This document shows positions 18,403-55,669 of a stretch of DNA of 64,000 nt, piece after piece (the stretch's first letter is position 1; each line of letters begins with the position of its first letter). Location: assembly GCA_025024175.1 (NCBI GenBank), contig QCXZ01000137.1:79980680-80044679 (forward strand), read 5' to 3'. The position numbers and the translations under genes are program-made. The DNA comes from Rhyzopertha dominica (taxonomy: Eukaryota > Arthropoda > Insecta > Coleoptera > Bostrichidae). The notes below the pieces were generated by a model that was given only the letters and a program-made list of their open reading frames with translations, was not told the origin of the DNA and searched no databases.

Positions 18403-21021
18403 TGTGTATGGAAAAAAATGTTTTTTTTTGACATGCACACGTCACTCTGTAAAGATGATGGTAAACTTGGAGTTCATCATTTTAATGCATGTTTTTCCTT
18501 TTTTAGCATTTAAGATATCTCTCATTATACAATTTCTGGCTACATAAGAACTAAAGCAGGTTGTCAAGAAATACATGAAACTACCCATTGGGGAATCACA
18601 GGTATCTTACAAATGTGGAAAGATTATTGCACAGGTAAGTTTCAAAATTAAATGTTTTAAATAAATAGATACATACATTTATTTATGCCTTCTTCATATT
18701 GTATTTTGTACTGTTAACAATTTTATTTAATTAACATGAATTACACTGTTACATTAATGACACACACTCTCTGTCATTAGATAGCAGTATTTTATGAACA
18801 CTAGTTATTAAGAAAATGTCAATATGTTTTATAATAATTTATTATACAAAAAGATATTGCAAACATAAAATAATAAAGGAGCATTCTGAGTGCCTTCTTT
18901 GATTAATTCAAATTGTAAACATACTATCTTGTTTGGATTAAAAAAAATTGGAATAAAATATTTTGAGAAACAACAGAGTCTGATAACAATAAAAATAAGT
19001 TCAAGAGGAAGCTAGTGTTAATATATATATATGGCTTATTTGTTACTGGATACCCCATATGCCAAATGAAAAACTATAAATTTAGAGGATGATTCTTTTG
19101 ACATAGAAGCAAATCATTTTAACGATGAAGAAAGAACAGAAATAACCAATATCTGCCCATTGATATCAAATCAAACATTTTATATCTACATCCTACAAAA
19201 CTCCTATATATTTTCAAACATACAGGGTGTTAATTAAGTAGGTACCATAACTTTAACAGACGATTCTCAGAGTTATTTTAAGACAAAAACTTCATATAAA
19301 CATGGATCCTCAAATGCTTTGTTTTCAAAATACTGGATGTTAAACTTCTAAAAATACATTTTTGTCTCTTAAATTTTTTTCGTATCTTGCTTAGTTTTTG
19401 AGAAATATGGGGAACATTTCTTTTGGAAATAATTTTTTTAATTTGTTTGTTGTTGATGTTATGTATTTAATTTAGTGTTTATTTGTTGTTGTTACATAAT
19501 TTTGATACAATATACTTTTCTGTAATAAAAAAGTGATACCTAGCACAATATTTTTCTTGAGGAAAATTTCCTTTTTTTAGAAGTTAGAATGTTTATTTTG
19601 TAACTTTAGTGAAACAAAGCACATTTAAAACAATCTGCTTGTTTCCAAGCTACCTAATTAATGCAGTATGTTTTATAATAAGTGCAACTTTGAAACCATT
19701 TTTCTTATTAATCAAATTTTTATTCCCTGAAGAAAAAGTTAAAAATCATTTTGAGGAACCAATAGGTATAAATAATACATTATAAATTAAATTTAATTTT
19801 GGAGCTCATTCTACTTCACAATAATTTTAAAAAGCGTTTCACTTTTGAGTACAATTATAAACAATTTCATTAATATAATGTGACCCGTGAAATAAATTGG
19901 GCAACTTTTTCACTCACCTCCATAATTTACTCCCAAGCAATATTTTTCTTACCTTGAATGTTAATTCTTTCCACTATACTACACTACATGCAGCACTGGA
20001 TACTTTGTTTCTAAACAAAACACTATTAATTGGTAAAAATTTATTGATAAAGCCTGACAATTTTATAATACACTGTTTTATTAAATACGCTTTAAATATA
20101 ATAAAATACAATTACTGTTTACCTAAAACTGGATGGTGAGACACCAAGAACTTTGTAGAAATCTTTGATTATACCCACCATGAAATCAAATGAAAAAAAT
20201 ATGTAAAAATGAGACTACGCTGCAAAAAGTCTACAATACCTGTTCAGTCTTTTTGCAAAGTACAATTTATTATTAAATTCAGTCGAATACCATTTTGTTA
20301 CAATGTCATTCAATAATTACAAAGCAATGACTTTTATATACGAATGGATGGACAAATTACGTGTTTAAACTTACGACTACCGAAGAAAAATGTGATGCAA
20401 AATTTTTACATTATATACATCAATTAAACCTAACGAGCACTTATTTAACAGCTTCAACCACCGTGTTGCGCGGAATGCTATCTAATCAATTTGGAATGGA
20501 AATCGCACAAAAAAAAATTAAAAAATCGGAAGATTATAAAAACAGGTAGCTGATAATCACACCATATTAAAATTTTCATTCGAAACTAGCTCCAAGGGTT
20601 AAATTTATTCGTTTCTTGAAGCTAATTTAGAACTTAATAAACCGAAACATCACGAAATGACAATACATTTTATAGCTAACTAAAAATCGGCGTTTGAATG
20701 AGTATTACCCTCCATACATAAATTTGACTGGCTATATTTGCAGCGCTTTGATTTTCTGGTACTTATCCTAAGACTTAGCAACTGACAAGAGCAGAACAAA
20801 ATCGCCTGTACAGCTTTTAATTCTTATAATTATCTCATTATAACAACACATTCATGGCAACGAACATATATATAAGCTAAACTTTCCTCATCTCTTAACA
20901 GCTAAATAAACAGGCTTACGTAACTTAACTGGTGTTTATACTTTAGTTGAGCATTTCATTTTTAACAATAATAACAGCAAGATCTGTCGCCATACACACC
21001 TTTCGCTATTATTTACTAGGT
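18403..21021. other. Convergent intergenic region between phtf and PI4KB
   Basis: 2.6 kb of very AT-rich DNA. No gene recognised. The 80-codon frame at 19897-20139 has no domain. A stretch from 19222 (acagggtgttaattaagtag...) resembles the CAGGGTGT-type dispersed repeats of beetles. The PI4KB 3' UTR must occupy the right end (minus sense). Confidence 0.5.
19222..19345. repeat. CAGGGTGT-type dispersed repeat remnant
   Basis: 'acagggtgttaattaagtag' is followed by 'ttttaagacaaaaacttcat' and 'gttttcaaaatactggatgt'. The arrangement (GGGTGT start, later tactGGATGT echo) matches a common insect short repeat. Boundaries not determined. Confidence 0.4.
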
Positions 21022-44977
<23,956 letters not shown>

Positions 44978-45010
44978 ATCCAGCCTGGTTCACTCATTTG
45001 CTGGTCCATA
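44978..45010 (-). promoter_or_regulatory. PI4KB: uORF overlapping the PI4KB start codon
   Basis: Minus strand: ATG at 45010 encodes MDQQMSEPGWI and stops at a TGA that shares bases with the PI4KB ATG (ATGA, 44977-44974). A near-repeat (ATGAGTGAACCAG / ATGAGTGAAACAG, 20 bp apart) suggests the real start arose by local duplication. If transcribed, the arrangement would favour start-stop coupled reinitiation or leaky scanning. Confidence 0.5.
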
Positions 45011-47030
45011 GGTGTTGCTGCACCCCCACAATTTGCATGGTGCTAAGACAGAATCCATGAGTGTCAAAACTTAAAACAAAACATCTAAGTATTAAGCAGA
45101 TGATCTACAAGTAGCTCAAATTACTCAAGAAGGGTGTGCCCAACGTTCTCCTGGGTGCATGCAATTATTTGGGTCAAAAGGCAAGGCGTCAGTTCGGAAA
45201 AGCGTTAAAACTATTTTAATTAGCTGGAATGCCGCTTACTTGCGTGAATTGCGGTAGTTGCTGTCATCGATGCGAAAAAATCGGTACATTTATTCCGCCG
45301 TCTGTTACGTTATCTATCACTGATCGGTTTTAGTTTGTTTGTTTTCGTTCGTAACCACTACACTACACTCGTTTTGGATTTTCGTTTGCTACGTAAATAT
45401 CTCAAAAACTGTTCTTTTAGACAACACAACGAACCAAAACAACAGCTCTACGGTAACTGCCACGAACGTGCCGCCATACTGCGTTTAGAGATTGGGGGGG
45501 ATAGGTAGTGGAACAAATGAATGATGGTGGGCGGCTGTTTTTGAGAACCCAGACGATCATTATTCATTATTATTGTTATTTTGATATTATCGGCAGTAAC
45601 TTCATTCGTTGCTTGTCGATTAAAAAGTACTAGGTGTATTAGAAGTGCTCTGAATAGGCGTAAAAATGTAGGCATAATTGCACAAAATTTTTCGTTTTTA
45701 GCTGAAGGTACAACAGGTTTACTTTCTGTAAATGAATAAGGTCATGCAACTCTGTACGTGCAGCAGTACCCGCGTGCCCTCATGTTATACGAATTTGTGG
45801 TTGTAAATTAAACATAACTGTTTGTTGATTAGGGTACTTTACATGAATAAAAGCTAAATAAATGTTACTGTTATCATATTATATTCAGTGATAATGAAAT
45901 ACCTACCTAAATGCAAGAGCTCCTAATAAACTGTTGCTGCGCTGTTATTTAGTGTTTGTTAAAACCATCGTCTTTCTGTATCTGCATTGTCCATTTTCCA
46001 GTAAAATAAATTTTTCATTCGTCTAAGTTCCCTATATCTACTTAATACTTGGTGTATCTAAGTATTACAAAATATCATTCCCGTTTTATCTACTATCAAT
46101 AATATTATCAAAAAATGTTTGTTTCCGTATCGCCTATGGAATTCTAAACATTCTAAATATATCCATGCTGGGACAAGTTGACACAGCTGGATACACCAAA
46201 TTTATAAATGAGCTACAGCATTATAATGCACGTATAAGTAAATGACTACAACTGTGAAGCAACAAAAATTAATGAAAACAAGGTTCCTACATATATATCA
46301 ATGTATTATGATATTTTAAAATTAAGCTGTAATTATTAATCGCATATTAAATGTTTTTAAAATTTAATCAGTATTTCCAACCGGTTTAACTTTTTACTGA
46401 AAGTTATACTATAATAATTTACTTAAAATTCCATGATTCAGTTATTAGCAATAAGCCAATCCAATCTTGCATATTACTTACCTTATACATAAGAATTATT
46501 CGATTTCCCATAACTTGTTTTAAATGGAATACCCTGTATATTTCAAAATGTGGAAAATATTGACTATTTTTGCACAAAAAACTCTAGGAAATATGGTCAA
46601 TGTAACATGCATTGTTGTGGTCAAAGTGTGTATTGATTTCGCCTTCAAATAATTCTTGACAGAATTTGGAAGTTTTCGTCTTTATTTCTACTTTCAAATT
46701 CATTTTTGACAAAGCCAAATGTAAGAATTTCAACTGCTACGCGATCTTATTCATCAATGTAACTAAACAAAAAACTTAAAAGAATGAAAACTAGTCAAAC
46801 TTGATATAAGCATACAATGGCGTGGAAAAAATTATTTTGCTTCTTAATATAATTATTCCTATTTATTGACGGATATAATAAATTTAATTTCTGTGTTAAG
46901 TTACACAAATTTAGAAATAGCATTAAATACAAGGATTTTATTATTAGTATTGAATAAAATTTGCTTATATTTCATAACATATTTTGTCTATATTTCTTGT
47001 AGGGTTTTGTTAAATGTTTGCTCATCTGTA
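45011..47030. other. PI4KB upstream region and gene-less spacer
   Basis: 45100-45480 is richer in CG and probably holds the PI4KB promoter and 5' UTR. The rest is AT-rich with no recognised gene; a CCCTGTAT-type repeat edge is near 46530. Confidence 0.45.
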
Positions 47031-47039
47031 TAATATTCC

Positions 47040-47290
47040 TTGCCATCACATTTCAAGTCTGCCTTTGAATATGTTTGTGCTCACATGTTAAATGACTTTT
47101 ATGTTTATTTCATAGAATGCAGTAGCATACGCACCTTTAAGAACAGGATAAAAAATAATCTGTTATCTAAATATAAATGATTTATGTATTTTATATTTCT
47201 TGTGGGTAGGAGAGAAAGAACAGTTCATACTGAACTCCCACCTTTTGGATCGTTGGTTCAATAAAGAGTTTATTTATTTATTTATTTATA
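47040..47290 (+). pseudogene. LINE 3' terminus with (TTTA)n tail
   Basis: A short frame ECSSIRTFKNRIKNNLLSKY resembles the closing residues of CR1/Jockey-like reverse transcriptases (SxxxFKxxLKxxLL). It is followed by ~110 bp of 3' UTR and a (TTTA)4-5 microsatellite at about 47267-47286, as found at the 3' ends of such elements. Confidence 0.5.
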
Positions 47291-48059
47291 AATGTAATAT
47301 AATGCTCACTGCAAAAGAAAATATGAAAGCACTAAAAACTGAATNAATACCTACTTGTTTGACCAAAATGGAGGTTACATTCAATATGTTATTAAAATAA
47401 CGCTCTGTTCCTTTTGGTTTTAAATAAAATATTTTCTTGTTAAAACACATGCAAAAGTAAAATATCGTTATAGCAAGAAATAGCTGTTCTTTGGTAAGTT
47501 ATCTGCAAGGTTTGATTGTCTTCCTCTTAGCAATAAATAAATTATGTAATTTTAAGTGGCAAATCGGAGTATACGAGAAAAAACACAATTCTACTAAAAA
47601 ATGAAGTACTGCTCTAATGATATGGAACGATCTGTATATGTTATTTGGGTTTTCGTATGCTTCGACTTGGCTTATCACAAATTTCTGTATTGTTAAGTAT
47701 TAGGGGCACTATATGGTCCGATTTCCAAACAATGACTCCCACTATAATAATTCGTCACAGACAGTTAATCTTCCTCCCTATTATCAGGAAACGAGTGAAT
47801 GGAATGGTGCGTATTTATTTTCGTATCTCTGGTATCCGAGGCATTTCCTCTCAAAGAACTGAACGCCCACNGAATGTTGCCATATCGTAGAGCACGTTTA
47901 AAATGCTTTTATTGTAGGTACTAGACAAAAGTTATCCAAAAATGACTGTCCTGTAAATTTTTACACCACAAATCCATTTTTACTTCCGGTGTGCAAAATT
48001 TAAATTCTTTTACCTTTAGAACGTGGAATGTTTAAAGCACATTTCCTAGAACCGTTAGT

Positions 48060-48415
48060 CCATTCCTTTAGACTCGTCTGCATAAAATATTTGTCTATTT
48101 TCTTCTCGATATTGTTTGATCTCTTGTAGATAACGATGTCGCCACCTTGTCACCACGTCACTTTCCATTAAACTGTTACGAAAGTTTTTCCACAGCATGA
48201 TACATTGTTTTTCTAAATTGTAGGCACAGCTTTTTTGCCATAAAATTCATACACAGTTCTTCAAATTCGGTCTCCTTGATTTTTTTTTTGTGACGGTCCA
48301 AATTTCGCCAATCGCCACATGGTTGTTTTCGGAATTCCAAATTAATTGGATGTCTCTCAGACAACGATAGAAGGTTGCGTTTTCTTTTCTTGGCATATTA
48401 TAACACCAATAACTC
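48060..48415 (-). pseudogene. IS630/Tc1-superfamily transposase relic
   Basis: The minus strand reads MESDVVTRWRHRYLQEIKQY, then REENRQIFYADES, uninterrupted. The order 'ARxRYLxxIKxYREExRPIxYxDE' is the first-Asp region of a DDE transposase abundant in aphids and beetles. Upstream frames at 48176-48415 (MPRKENATFYRCLRD; KKKSRRPNLKN) are likely its degraded N-terminus. Catalytic D/E is present here; the rest is missing. Confidence 0.65.
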
Positions 48416-49770
48416 TTGACCATAGATCGTTTCCTATAACTATATACAAAAATGTATGCTTTTTTAATCATCTTTTATGCTTAGGCTTTCATCTTTTTTT
48501 TTCATTAATTCCTTATTTCAACGCCAGTCATATTTTCTATAAAATATTATAAAGAAAAAAAATAATATCATGTAGCATTTCAGTTACAAGGACGCTATTA
48601 TGAATATAACTTCATTTAGGTCATTCTATACCGTTGTAAACAAAATAAATACCGCTTCGAATTTATAAAACAATTACCGAAAGTGTCTTATTAAGAAAAA
48701 ACCGATATTAAAAAACGAAAAAAAAACAATTTTCATTATTGCATTTCCAAACTAAACACCAGTACCCATTTTATGGTTTTTAAAAACAGCAACGGACACG
48801 TCTGCACCCAAAAAAAAGCCAGACGTTTTGCGCATCAAATAATACATTGTACAACTCGTTAGCTGACCTTGTTTAGATGTAGTAGAGGCCATGATTGAAA
48901 TATGTGCGGAATGTGTTATATTAATTATACATTTTGATGATTACACGCCAGGCATGCAGACGAGGCAGATAGCCGCAGGCTGTTTGGGAATGTAATTAAT
49001 ATTGCATACAGATTTAAGTTTAGAATGGAAAAATAATTATTATAAATACCCAATGTGCATTCTTCATCTTTTTCTATGCATAAAATCCTGATGTAACGGT
49101 AGCAACCCTCTGTCCCTGTTCTGTCTGGATTCGTCTACGATGCAATAATAACCCCTCTAGTATAATTTAATAAATTAGAGTTCGTTGTAACATAATCAAA
49201 GAGAAGATGTCGGTCTGGGTGCTCTAAATGGAAAGAATTTGTACTTCCTGTATTTGCTACTAACAAATAACACTACAAGAATCTTTAAAGGAGTGGTAGA
49301 TATCTCAACCTTCTAACGTGTGCTGTGCGCTTATCAATACTTATCAATATTAATATTTATATGACTGGAATTAAGACAGTTACAAAAATATCTAAACGTT
49401 ATCATAAACGAAATACAGAACGAGTTGATGCGATTTTTAGCATGGGAGATAAATAAAATATTAAATGGGTAAAAATTGACAGTGAGCCTAACTGTATTAT
49501 TTTTACGTTTTTACTTAAAAAAAGTTGAATTATTAACTGCGCCATCAGTCGTTCCCTATATAAAAAAAACAGTTATACCATCTATTTGCTGCGATTTTCG
49601 TAACTTCTTGGATACCTTGTATATTGCTATCACTAAATTTTGGTGCAGTATTTTGTCTCCATACACGACTCTTAAGTCGTGCTAAATCATTTCAACTGGA
49701 TTAAATCTACAGTGATAGTTTCGAGAGACACTTCAAAGCTGACCTATTTTGATTTAATATATAGTATTAT
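48416..49770. other. Gene-less region
   Basis: AT-rich, no recognised gene. 48800-49000 has more balanced composition. The short frame at 49476-49685 has no domain. Confidence 0.4.
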
Positions 49771-49779
49771 CTCATAGGT

Positions 49780-50160
49780 ATTCTATTAGAGAACAAGAAA
49801 TATTTGCCCTACAAAAACACTCAGTACGCATTATAGCTAAACTTAGCTTTAGACCTGACTGCAGAAATTCATTCAAAGATCTTCAATTACTTGGCCTGTC
49901 ATCATCGTTGTTCATCTATGGAGCTCTTAACTATGTTAAATCTAATATACAGGCTTTTTACCCAACATAACTGACGTCTTGTTAGGACTACAGCAGCATC
50001 TAATTATTATGGTATAAAGTTTTAGGTTAAGACTAAAACAATTACTGATTCACAATGCTTTCTACAGCTTTCTTTTCGTGATCCCTGTGCATTTTTATTA
50101 CTGGCTTCAGGAAAAAAGTATTTTCAATAGGCATCAATAAATATTATTGTTATTAAAAAA
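49780..50160 (+). pseudogene. LINE C-terminal fragment (Jockey/CR1-like)
   Basis: REQEIFALQKHSVRIIAKLS, then FRPDCRNSFKDLQLLGLSSS, then LFIYGALNYVKSNIQAF. This matches the 'LQKRAVRIIxxxxxRxxCxxxFKxLxILTLxxLYIYExLxYVK' region at the end of LINE RT proteins. It continues through a stop-rich stretch to an A-rich end near 50160. Confidence 0.75.
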
Positions 50161-50335
50161 AATTGTGAAAGATAACTAAATGATGTTATATGTTACTTGA
50201 TCAAGTACACCAGACAAGGTTTTTCTGTTTAATCAAAGAAGTCAAATAAATTATAAGACAAGTTAACAAATACTGTAAGTACCCTTTTGTTTCGTTGCTA
50301 AAAAGGAAAGTTGCTACCTACTTTTAAGGTGTATT

Positions 50336-50420
50336 TAAATGTGGCCTTGTGGCTCTATCTAAGCAAGCTACCGGATATCATGGGTGTTACTCCATGTATC
50401 CGCCCAAACCGAATAAAACG
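50336..50420 (+). repeat. Possible tRNA-derived SINE remnant
   Basis: 'tggctctatctaagc' resembles a degenerate tRNA A box, and 'atgggtgttactcc', about 30 nt on, a degenerate B box, with 'gcaagctaccggatatcatgg' between as in many insect SINEs. Only one copy, and the cores are not intact. Confidence 0.3.
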
Positions 50421-51560
50421 AAACACCTTAAGAACCCACGAGTATTGTACTTTCCAATAAAGGTATGTTAGTGCCTGATAATAAACAAAAGACTATACGA
50501 TAATGCAAAACAAGTGATTGGTATCATGGTTAACTGTATAGAACCTTTTGTGTATGTTATCTTTTATAGCGAATTCTATTTAAGTTATTTTACTATCATT
50601 CTTTTCAATTACTCTCACATAATATAGTCCTAAAAATTACGTTTTGCAAGCAAGTTTTACTAGGTGGTTATATTGAGCTATTCCTTATCTTATACCTCAT
50701 TATTTTTCAGCTCTGCGTGCAGTGTTGTTTTCTATTCCTTAAAACCATTATTACTGCAATTAAAGCTTCCTGCCTACGAAATAAAGACTTTCTCACAATC
50801 ATGCTGGCGTAGACAATGTAGAGCTGCATGTATTTCACGGTTGGTGCATGAGAAAATGTTTTTTGTCGGTAACGAATGTACACCTAAATAATCGTGCACC
50901 TCAATTAGCGTTTTATAGAATACATAAAAAATTCTTATCGCATATTGCCTTTATATATACGAGAGCATATTGACTATTGACTTTAAATGTTCCGTTAAAT
51001 TTTTAAATACAAACTGACTTCACTTTTTCATTGGCACGAGGTGCATTCTATATTTCTAATTTTTATGTCAAATATTAATAATTCTTAGCATACCGAGTGT
51101 ATTAGTCAAAATAGTGATCTTTACGTAATCAACAGATATGCGGAAGTAAATATTTAAACAGCCAATAAGGAAATATTGACACTAAAAGAAATAGCAACGG
51201 ATTTCTTAATAAACTGAATTTATGATCCTTAAGTAGTGACAGCTTTGCATTTTCTCTCAAAATAACGGAAATTTCTACGTTTTAAATAATAATCTATCTG
51301 AAAAGTACCAAAATGTATCGGGTAAAAAAAAATGTAAGTGGAGTAAGTATTTAGGAAAAAAAATGAATTAGGTATATCACAGATACGTTGTTTAATACCT
51401 ACGAGTAAACCACGATGGACACAGTTATTTACTATACACGGTGGCAAAAGTGTATTTTATCTTTGAGAAGATAATTAAATGTTATCTCGTGCATTTTCGA
51501 TAGCATTTTATTGCTAAAAGATTGTAAAAATTATTATTATAATGGTGTCAGGTTTAAATA
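50421..51560. other. Gene-less region
   Basis: AT-rich, no supported gene or repeat. Confidence 0.4.
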
Positions 51561-51561
51561 T

Positions 51562-52937
51562 ATGGCCGTAGTCATGGGCGTACCGAAGAGGGGGGGGCAA
51601 GGGGGGGCAGCTGCCCTCCCTGGACCTGGGTTGCTAACTCTGAGCCCTTCCAATTTCCCATACATTTAGCTGCTGGTAAATTATGTGTGTACCTAAAAAC
51701 TGTAAAAATTGTAAATACAGTAAAATTTATAGGCAACCGTGTTCATCCAGAACTTATATTTGACCCCTGCAAATGACCTTCTCTGATAAGTCGTTGTCAA
51801 ATGATTTCCAAGCTTAATCGATGCCATGTGCGTTTTGAAGCTGTAACTGCAATATTCTTGTTGTTACGAATCGTTAGCTTTAAAAGGTCAGGATGAGTCA
51901 TAATGCGATTACTACTAAGTTCAGCTCTTCTACCTTTTCCTTTAAAAATTGTTCAACTAACTACTGTTATATGGAATCACATCAAAATCTGTCATATATT
52001 CGGTGATAACTTTAAATTTATACCAAATTTCTAAATTCACATTACATTTTAACAATTAATACAAAAAAAACTAAAAATCCATCTGAACTCACGTTTATGA
52101 AAGTCAATTCATTTAATATAAGTTTTAGGAATCCAGTAAAAGCATTATCAGCACGAATTAAAACCTGGTGTGTTGTTAAAAATGCAATTAAATATATTTC
52201 AGTTTATTTAAATGAAGCTTAATTTGGTTAAAATATTAAGTAGTCGGTTAATTTTTGAGAGCAATCCACTAGCGATTTAAGAAGATTGGCTTGACGCATA
52301 ATGCTAAGGCATTTGTCATTCTGAGTTTTAATAATGTTAATTATCCATCGAGTCTGTTTCCCTGGGGAGTAAAAATTACTGAAATTGTATCTTTAGCACC
52401 TATACATATGAACTCCCAGCTTAAATTTCTAAAGCTTCTGGTGTGAGAAGTTGAAACTGTACTAAAAGCGCATCGATTAATGCATTAGTCTTTGATACTT
52501 TTAAGGTGAAATTTATATTCCTTTGGTTCTTCGTATGATATCATTATACATTATGTGGATCACGGATCTTTTATTCTCCCAAATAAAATGTATCAACTCA
52601 TTTTTTGTTAAACGCGAGAGCGATGCAACTGAATGCGCCTCACCTAACTGAGTTCTTTAATAACAGAATTAGCAATAAGGGGCTTTGTATGATCAGTGTA
52701 CATAGAAAACATATAAATAATTTGGGTCTTTATTTCACAGAAGATGTTTTAAGTCGCCTTGCAGAAAATCCACGAAGATTATTCATGGAATAAATACTTC
52801 ATTAATTACTCAAGTACCTATATCTTATAAACATTTATTATTTCTATTTATGTTGAATTATACTCTAGAGGACGTTCCTGCTTTGCCCCCCCCCCCCCCC
52901 CCCGACCAAAAGCTGGGTACGCCCATGGCCGTAGCTA
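51562..52937 (+). mobile_element. hAT-like element remnant with G-tract/C-tract termini
   Basis: The left terminus (ATGGCCGTAGTCATGGGCGTACC, from 51562) and the reverse complement of the right terminus (ATAGCTACGGCCATGGGCGTACC, ending 52937) share the last 12 bases fully and the rest partly. Just inside are G8...G7 (51590-51607) on the left and C18 (52886-52903) on the right, as in 'GTAGCCANGGGGG' insect hAT elements. The short plus frame 52605-52793 (ISVHRKHINNL, LAENPRRL, stop) resembles the C-terminus of a hAT transposase. Most of the transposase is deleted. No target duplication found. Confidence 0.6.
52886..52903. repeat. Homopolymer C18
   Basis: Eighteen consecutive C inside the right terminus of the hAT-like element. 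Exact length is unreliable in assemblies. Confidence 0.9.
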
Positions 52938-53078
52938 TAGGGTTAAGCAAGAGTGTATTTATTGTGATTTGAGTGGTTTTGAGCAGTTATTTGTGAAGTT
53001 TTTTTGGTTGTTTTGGTTTCGAGATAAGCGGAACTGAAAAAATCTACCCCCGACGTGGAATAAGAGCCATTAGGGGAA

Positions 53079-53335
53079 CTACTGCCTCAAAAATTTCGTT
53101 TCGTCTACTGAATGCAATATACGTTCTTCCAAAAGTGGATTTGGATGGATTTTGGGCAAACCATACAACCTCCCTATTCGAAAGATTTGAAGTTTTGATA
53201 AGATTATTAGTAATTTTGGAAATTTTTGAGGTACAATCTTGGGATAATTTTGGGGTGTTTTCTCATCTAACAATACTCTAACTTTAGTCTCATAATCTGT
53301 TTTATTTGAATATCAAACTACTATTGTTTTAGAAC
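53079..53335 (-). pseudogene. Penelope-like element fragment
   Basis: The minus strand reads LLDEKTPQNYPKIVPQKFPKL, close to LLDEETYQKL...SKISKI of the 6790-8790 element, then jumps via ILSKLQIFRIG to RLYGLPKIHPNPL (YGLPKIHK). Frame slips and loss of the segment between mark a dead copy. It ends abruptly after the IHP motif. Confidence 0.75.
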
Positions 53336-55660
53336 GTAACTTCTTCCCAAATTAGTCTGTTTATTGATTGTGAAACCCCTCTTTGTACATAACTACAATA
53401 GATAATAGGTCCTAGTCTGTATTTAAGTATATTTTAGCACAATAGAAACTGGATTTGATGGCATTGCTCCTACATATATAGCAAAAATCGAAAGATATAT
53501 ACCATTAACGACTGTTTGTCCATTTCTGAGAGCAAAGAATTTGCAATAAACTTCGTCATTTGCTGGGTCATTAAAGCCGGAAATAAGGTTTATGTTGGGT
53601 TAAAACGATGGAGTTCAATGCACTAGGCGTTTTACCGCAAAGGCAGATTGCAAATGAAAAACAAATATTTCGGTCGTAATCGTAAAACAATGTGCGTTAA
53701 AATCGTTAAAATTTCAGCGAGTACGAAGAAGTTTGTACCTGGCAAGTCCAAGATATAAATATAAAAATGTTTATTTCGCAAGAGTTGTATAGACAGTTTG
53801 GAATGCCGATGTTTTATTCGCGTCTTGCAAAATATTGTTTCCCACGTCACTTTAGCCAACAAGGTCTAACCCGCATCATCTTTGCTAATCTCCCGTTCAA
53901 AAAATGACGTCACTTTCTAACGCTATCCACTTATTAATTCAACAAACTGCATTTTGAAAGCAAACAACCCAAGGTAGTTCTAAAAAATACTCTCGTACGT
54001 CCCAGTGACCCACTAAAATGTTTAGTTACTTTCCGCAGGTGCAAAATTCGTACTTGAAAGTTTATTTATAGGCAGGTTCGACGGAATACACACAGTGGAT
54101 TTGGTTTATGTGCATCAAACCGAAAGGATCTAATTTCGTAAATGTCGCAGCGTAGGTTTTTGCGTGCGATGAATAGTATTGTGGGTCGATGACAGTTTAA
54201 TGCGTCCGAAGAGTCATTCAAAAGAAAGGAAGGGCTTAATTTAGCAACCTGGGTATCATTTGTCATGCAGAGCTCGATATTTTTGCTGACGTCATCGAAT
54301 GCGATACGTAGGAATCTTGCGTCAAAACTTTAATGGGATTATGCATATTTAACTGAAGTCAGCCAATGTTACGGGCACAACTTCTAAAACTGTATTGGCA
54401 TGAAATTTCCAGATTACTGGACGATTTACGATTTTGACAGAATGAAATCATAGTGCTTAATTATTAGTTGTTCTTTTATCGATTTTAGTGCTCATTTTTT
54501 GAACTATATTGTCTGTTCCATTTATCAGTTTCAGCTCTATGATGTAATAACTGTGAGATACGTATTTGGAAATTTTCTATTTATGTTTTTCCACATATCT
54601 TTTACTACTGCACTGCTGTGATGTCATTGGCAATAATTGATAAACTACCCTTTGAAGACACTTTGTTCAACTTTGCTCATGTTTGACAATCATTTTGACT
54701 ACATATCCTTTATCAGGATCGCAACTAACATGGCACTGATAATACAAAATTCAAAATTTCCAAGAAAAACATAAATATTTCAAAAACTACTAGTAATAGA
54801 TATCAACAATCTGAAAAAGAGCATCCTATACAAAAAAATGAGTTATTTTTATTTGAACTAGCAAAAATTAAGATTCATAACATTGTTTTTTATGATAAAT
54901 CCAAAAATGCAATTATATACAGAGTGTTCCGTTTAAAATAACTTTGGTGCTCTCTTCTAGTATACACAATTCCGAATAACTTTCATTTTTGTTAGTTTTG
55001 AACTTGGACAGGTGATGAATTTAAATTTGCTGAATGCCATGCTGTCAGTATAGGATGAAGGTTAAAATGGAAAAATAAACATTGTTTTTAGTATTTATTT
55101 CCCAGAAAAGAAAAACGTACAAAAACACTTCCTGCATAGGTAAATATAACTACCTATATGTAGGTTTGGTACATTATTTAACTCCCAGATCCCAAGTCTA
55201 ACAACAGAAACACATGTAATTCATAATTCTTAAATATACTAAGAATTTCAAATATTATTAGCAATCCATCTCTTCAGTTTTATTTTAATAGTTATTTTGT
55301 TGTTTCACAAAGTTTTAAGACCATTAGTTAGTGCACATAACTATTCTTATTGCTACTTACAGTTTTAGCAATTTTATGTAGTGATATATTTTTATTCCTA
55401 GTATTAACATTGAAATTAAAAGAAATCACTTTTCAGATTTTGGTAATAGTACACTAGTGATTAAAAAGCAAACATTTGTTCTATATTCATAGGTCGCTTT
55501 TCAATCATAACAGAATTTTTGTATTTTAAGATCCCTATTTTGCAGCTTCTGGAGTAGATTCAGATCACCCTTATATGCACCACCCCAAGCAATGACCATT
55601 AAATTGATAATGCTGTGGAAAAAGTATAAGAAATAGTCATAAGACTCTTGGTTTGCATAG
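53336..55660. other. Gene-less region
   Basis: No gene recognised. 53600-54420 is less AT-biased than its surroundings and carries no sustained coding frame (possible regulatory DNA). A CAGAGTGTTCCGTTTAAAAT repeat-like start lies near 54920. Confidence 0.4.
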
Positions 55661-55669
55661 TTCTAGCTA

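Noticed and set aside
18530..18640. Exon-like stretch with a following GTAAGT downstream of phtf.
   Set aside because: Short frame with no homology; lies past the likely polyadenylation signal.
19897..20139. 80-codon plus frame in phtf-PI4KB spacer.
   Set aside because: AT-driven composition, no domain.
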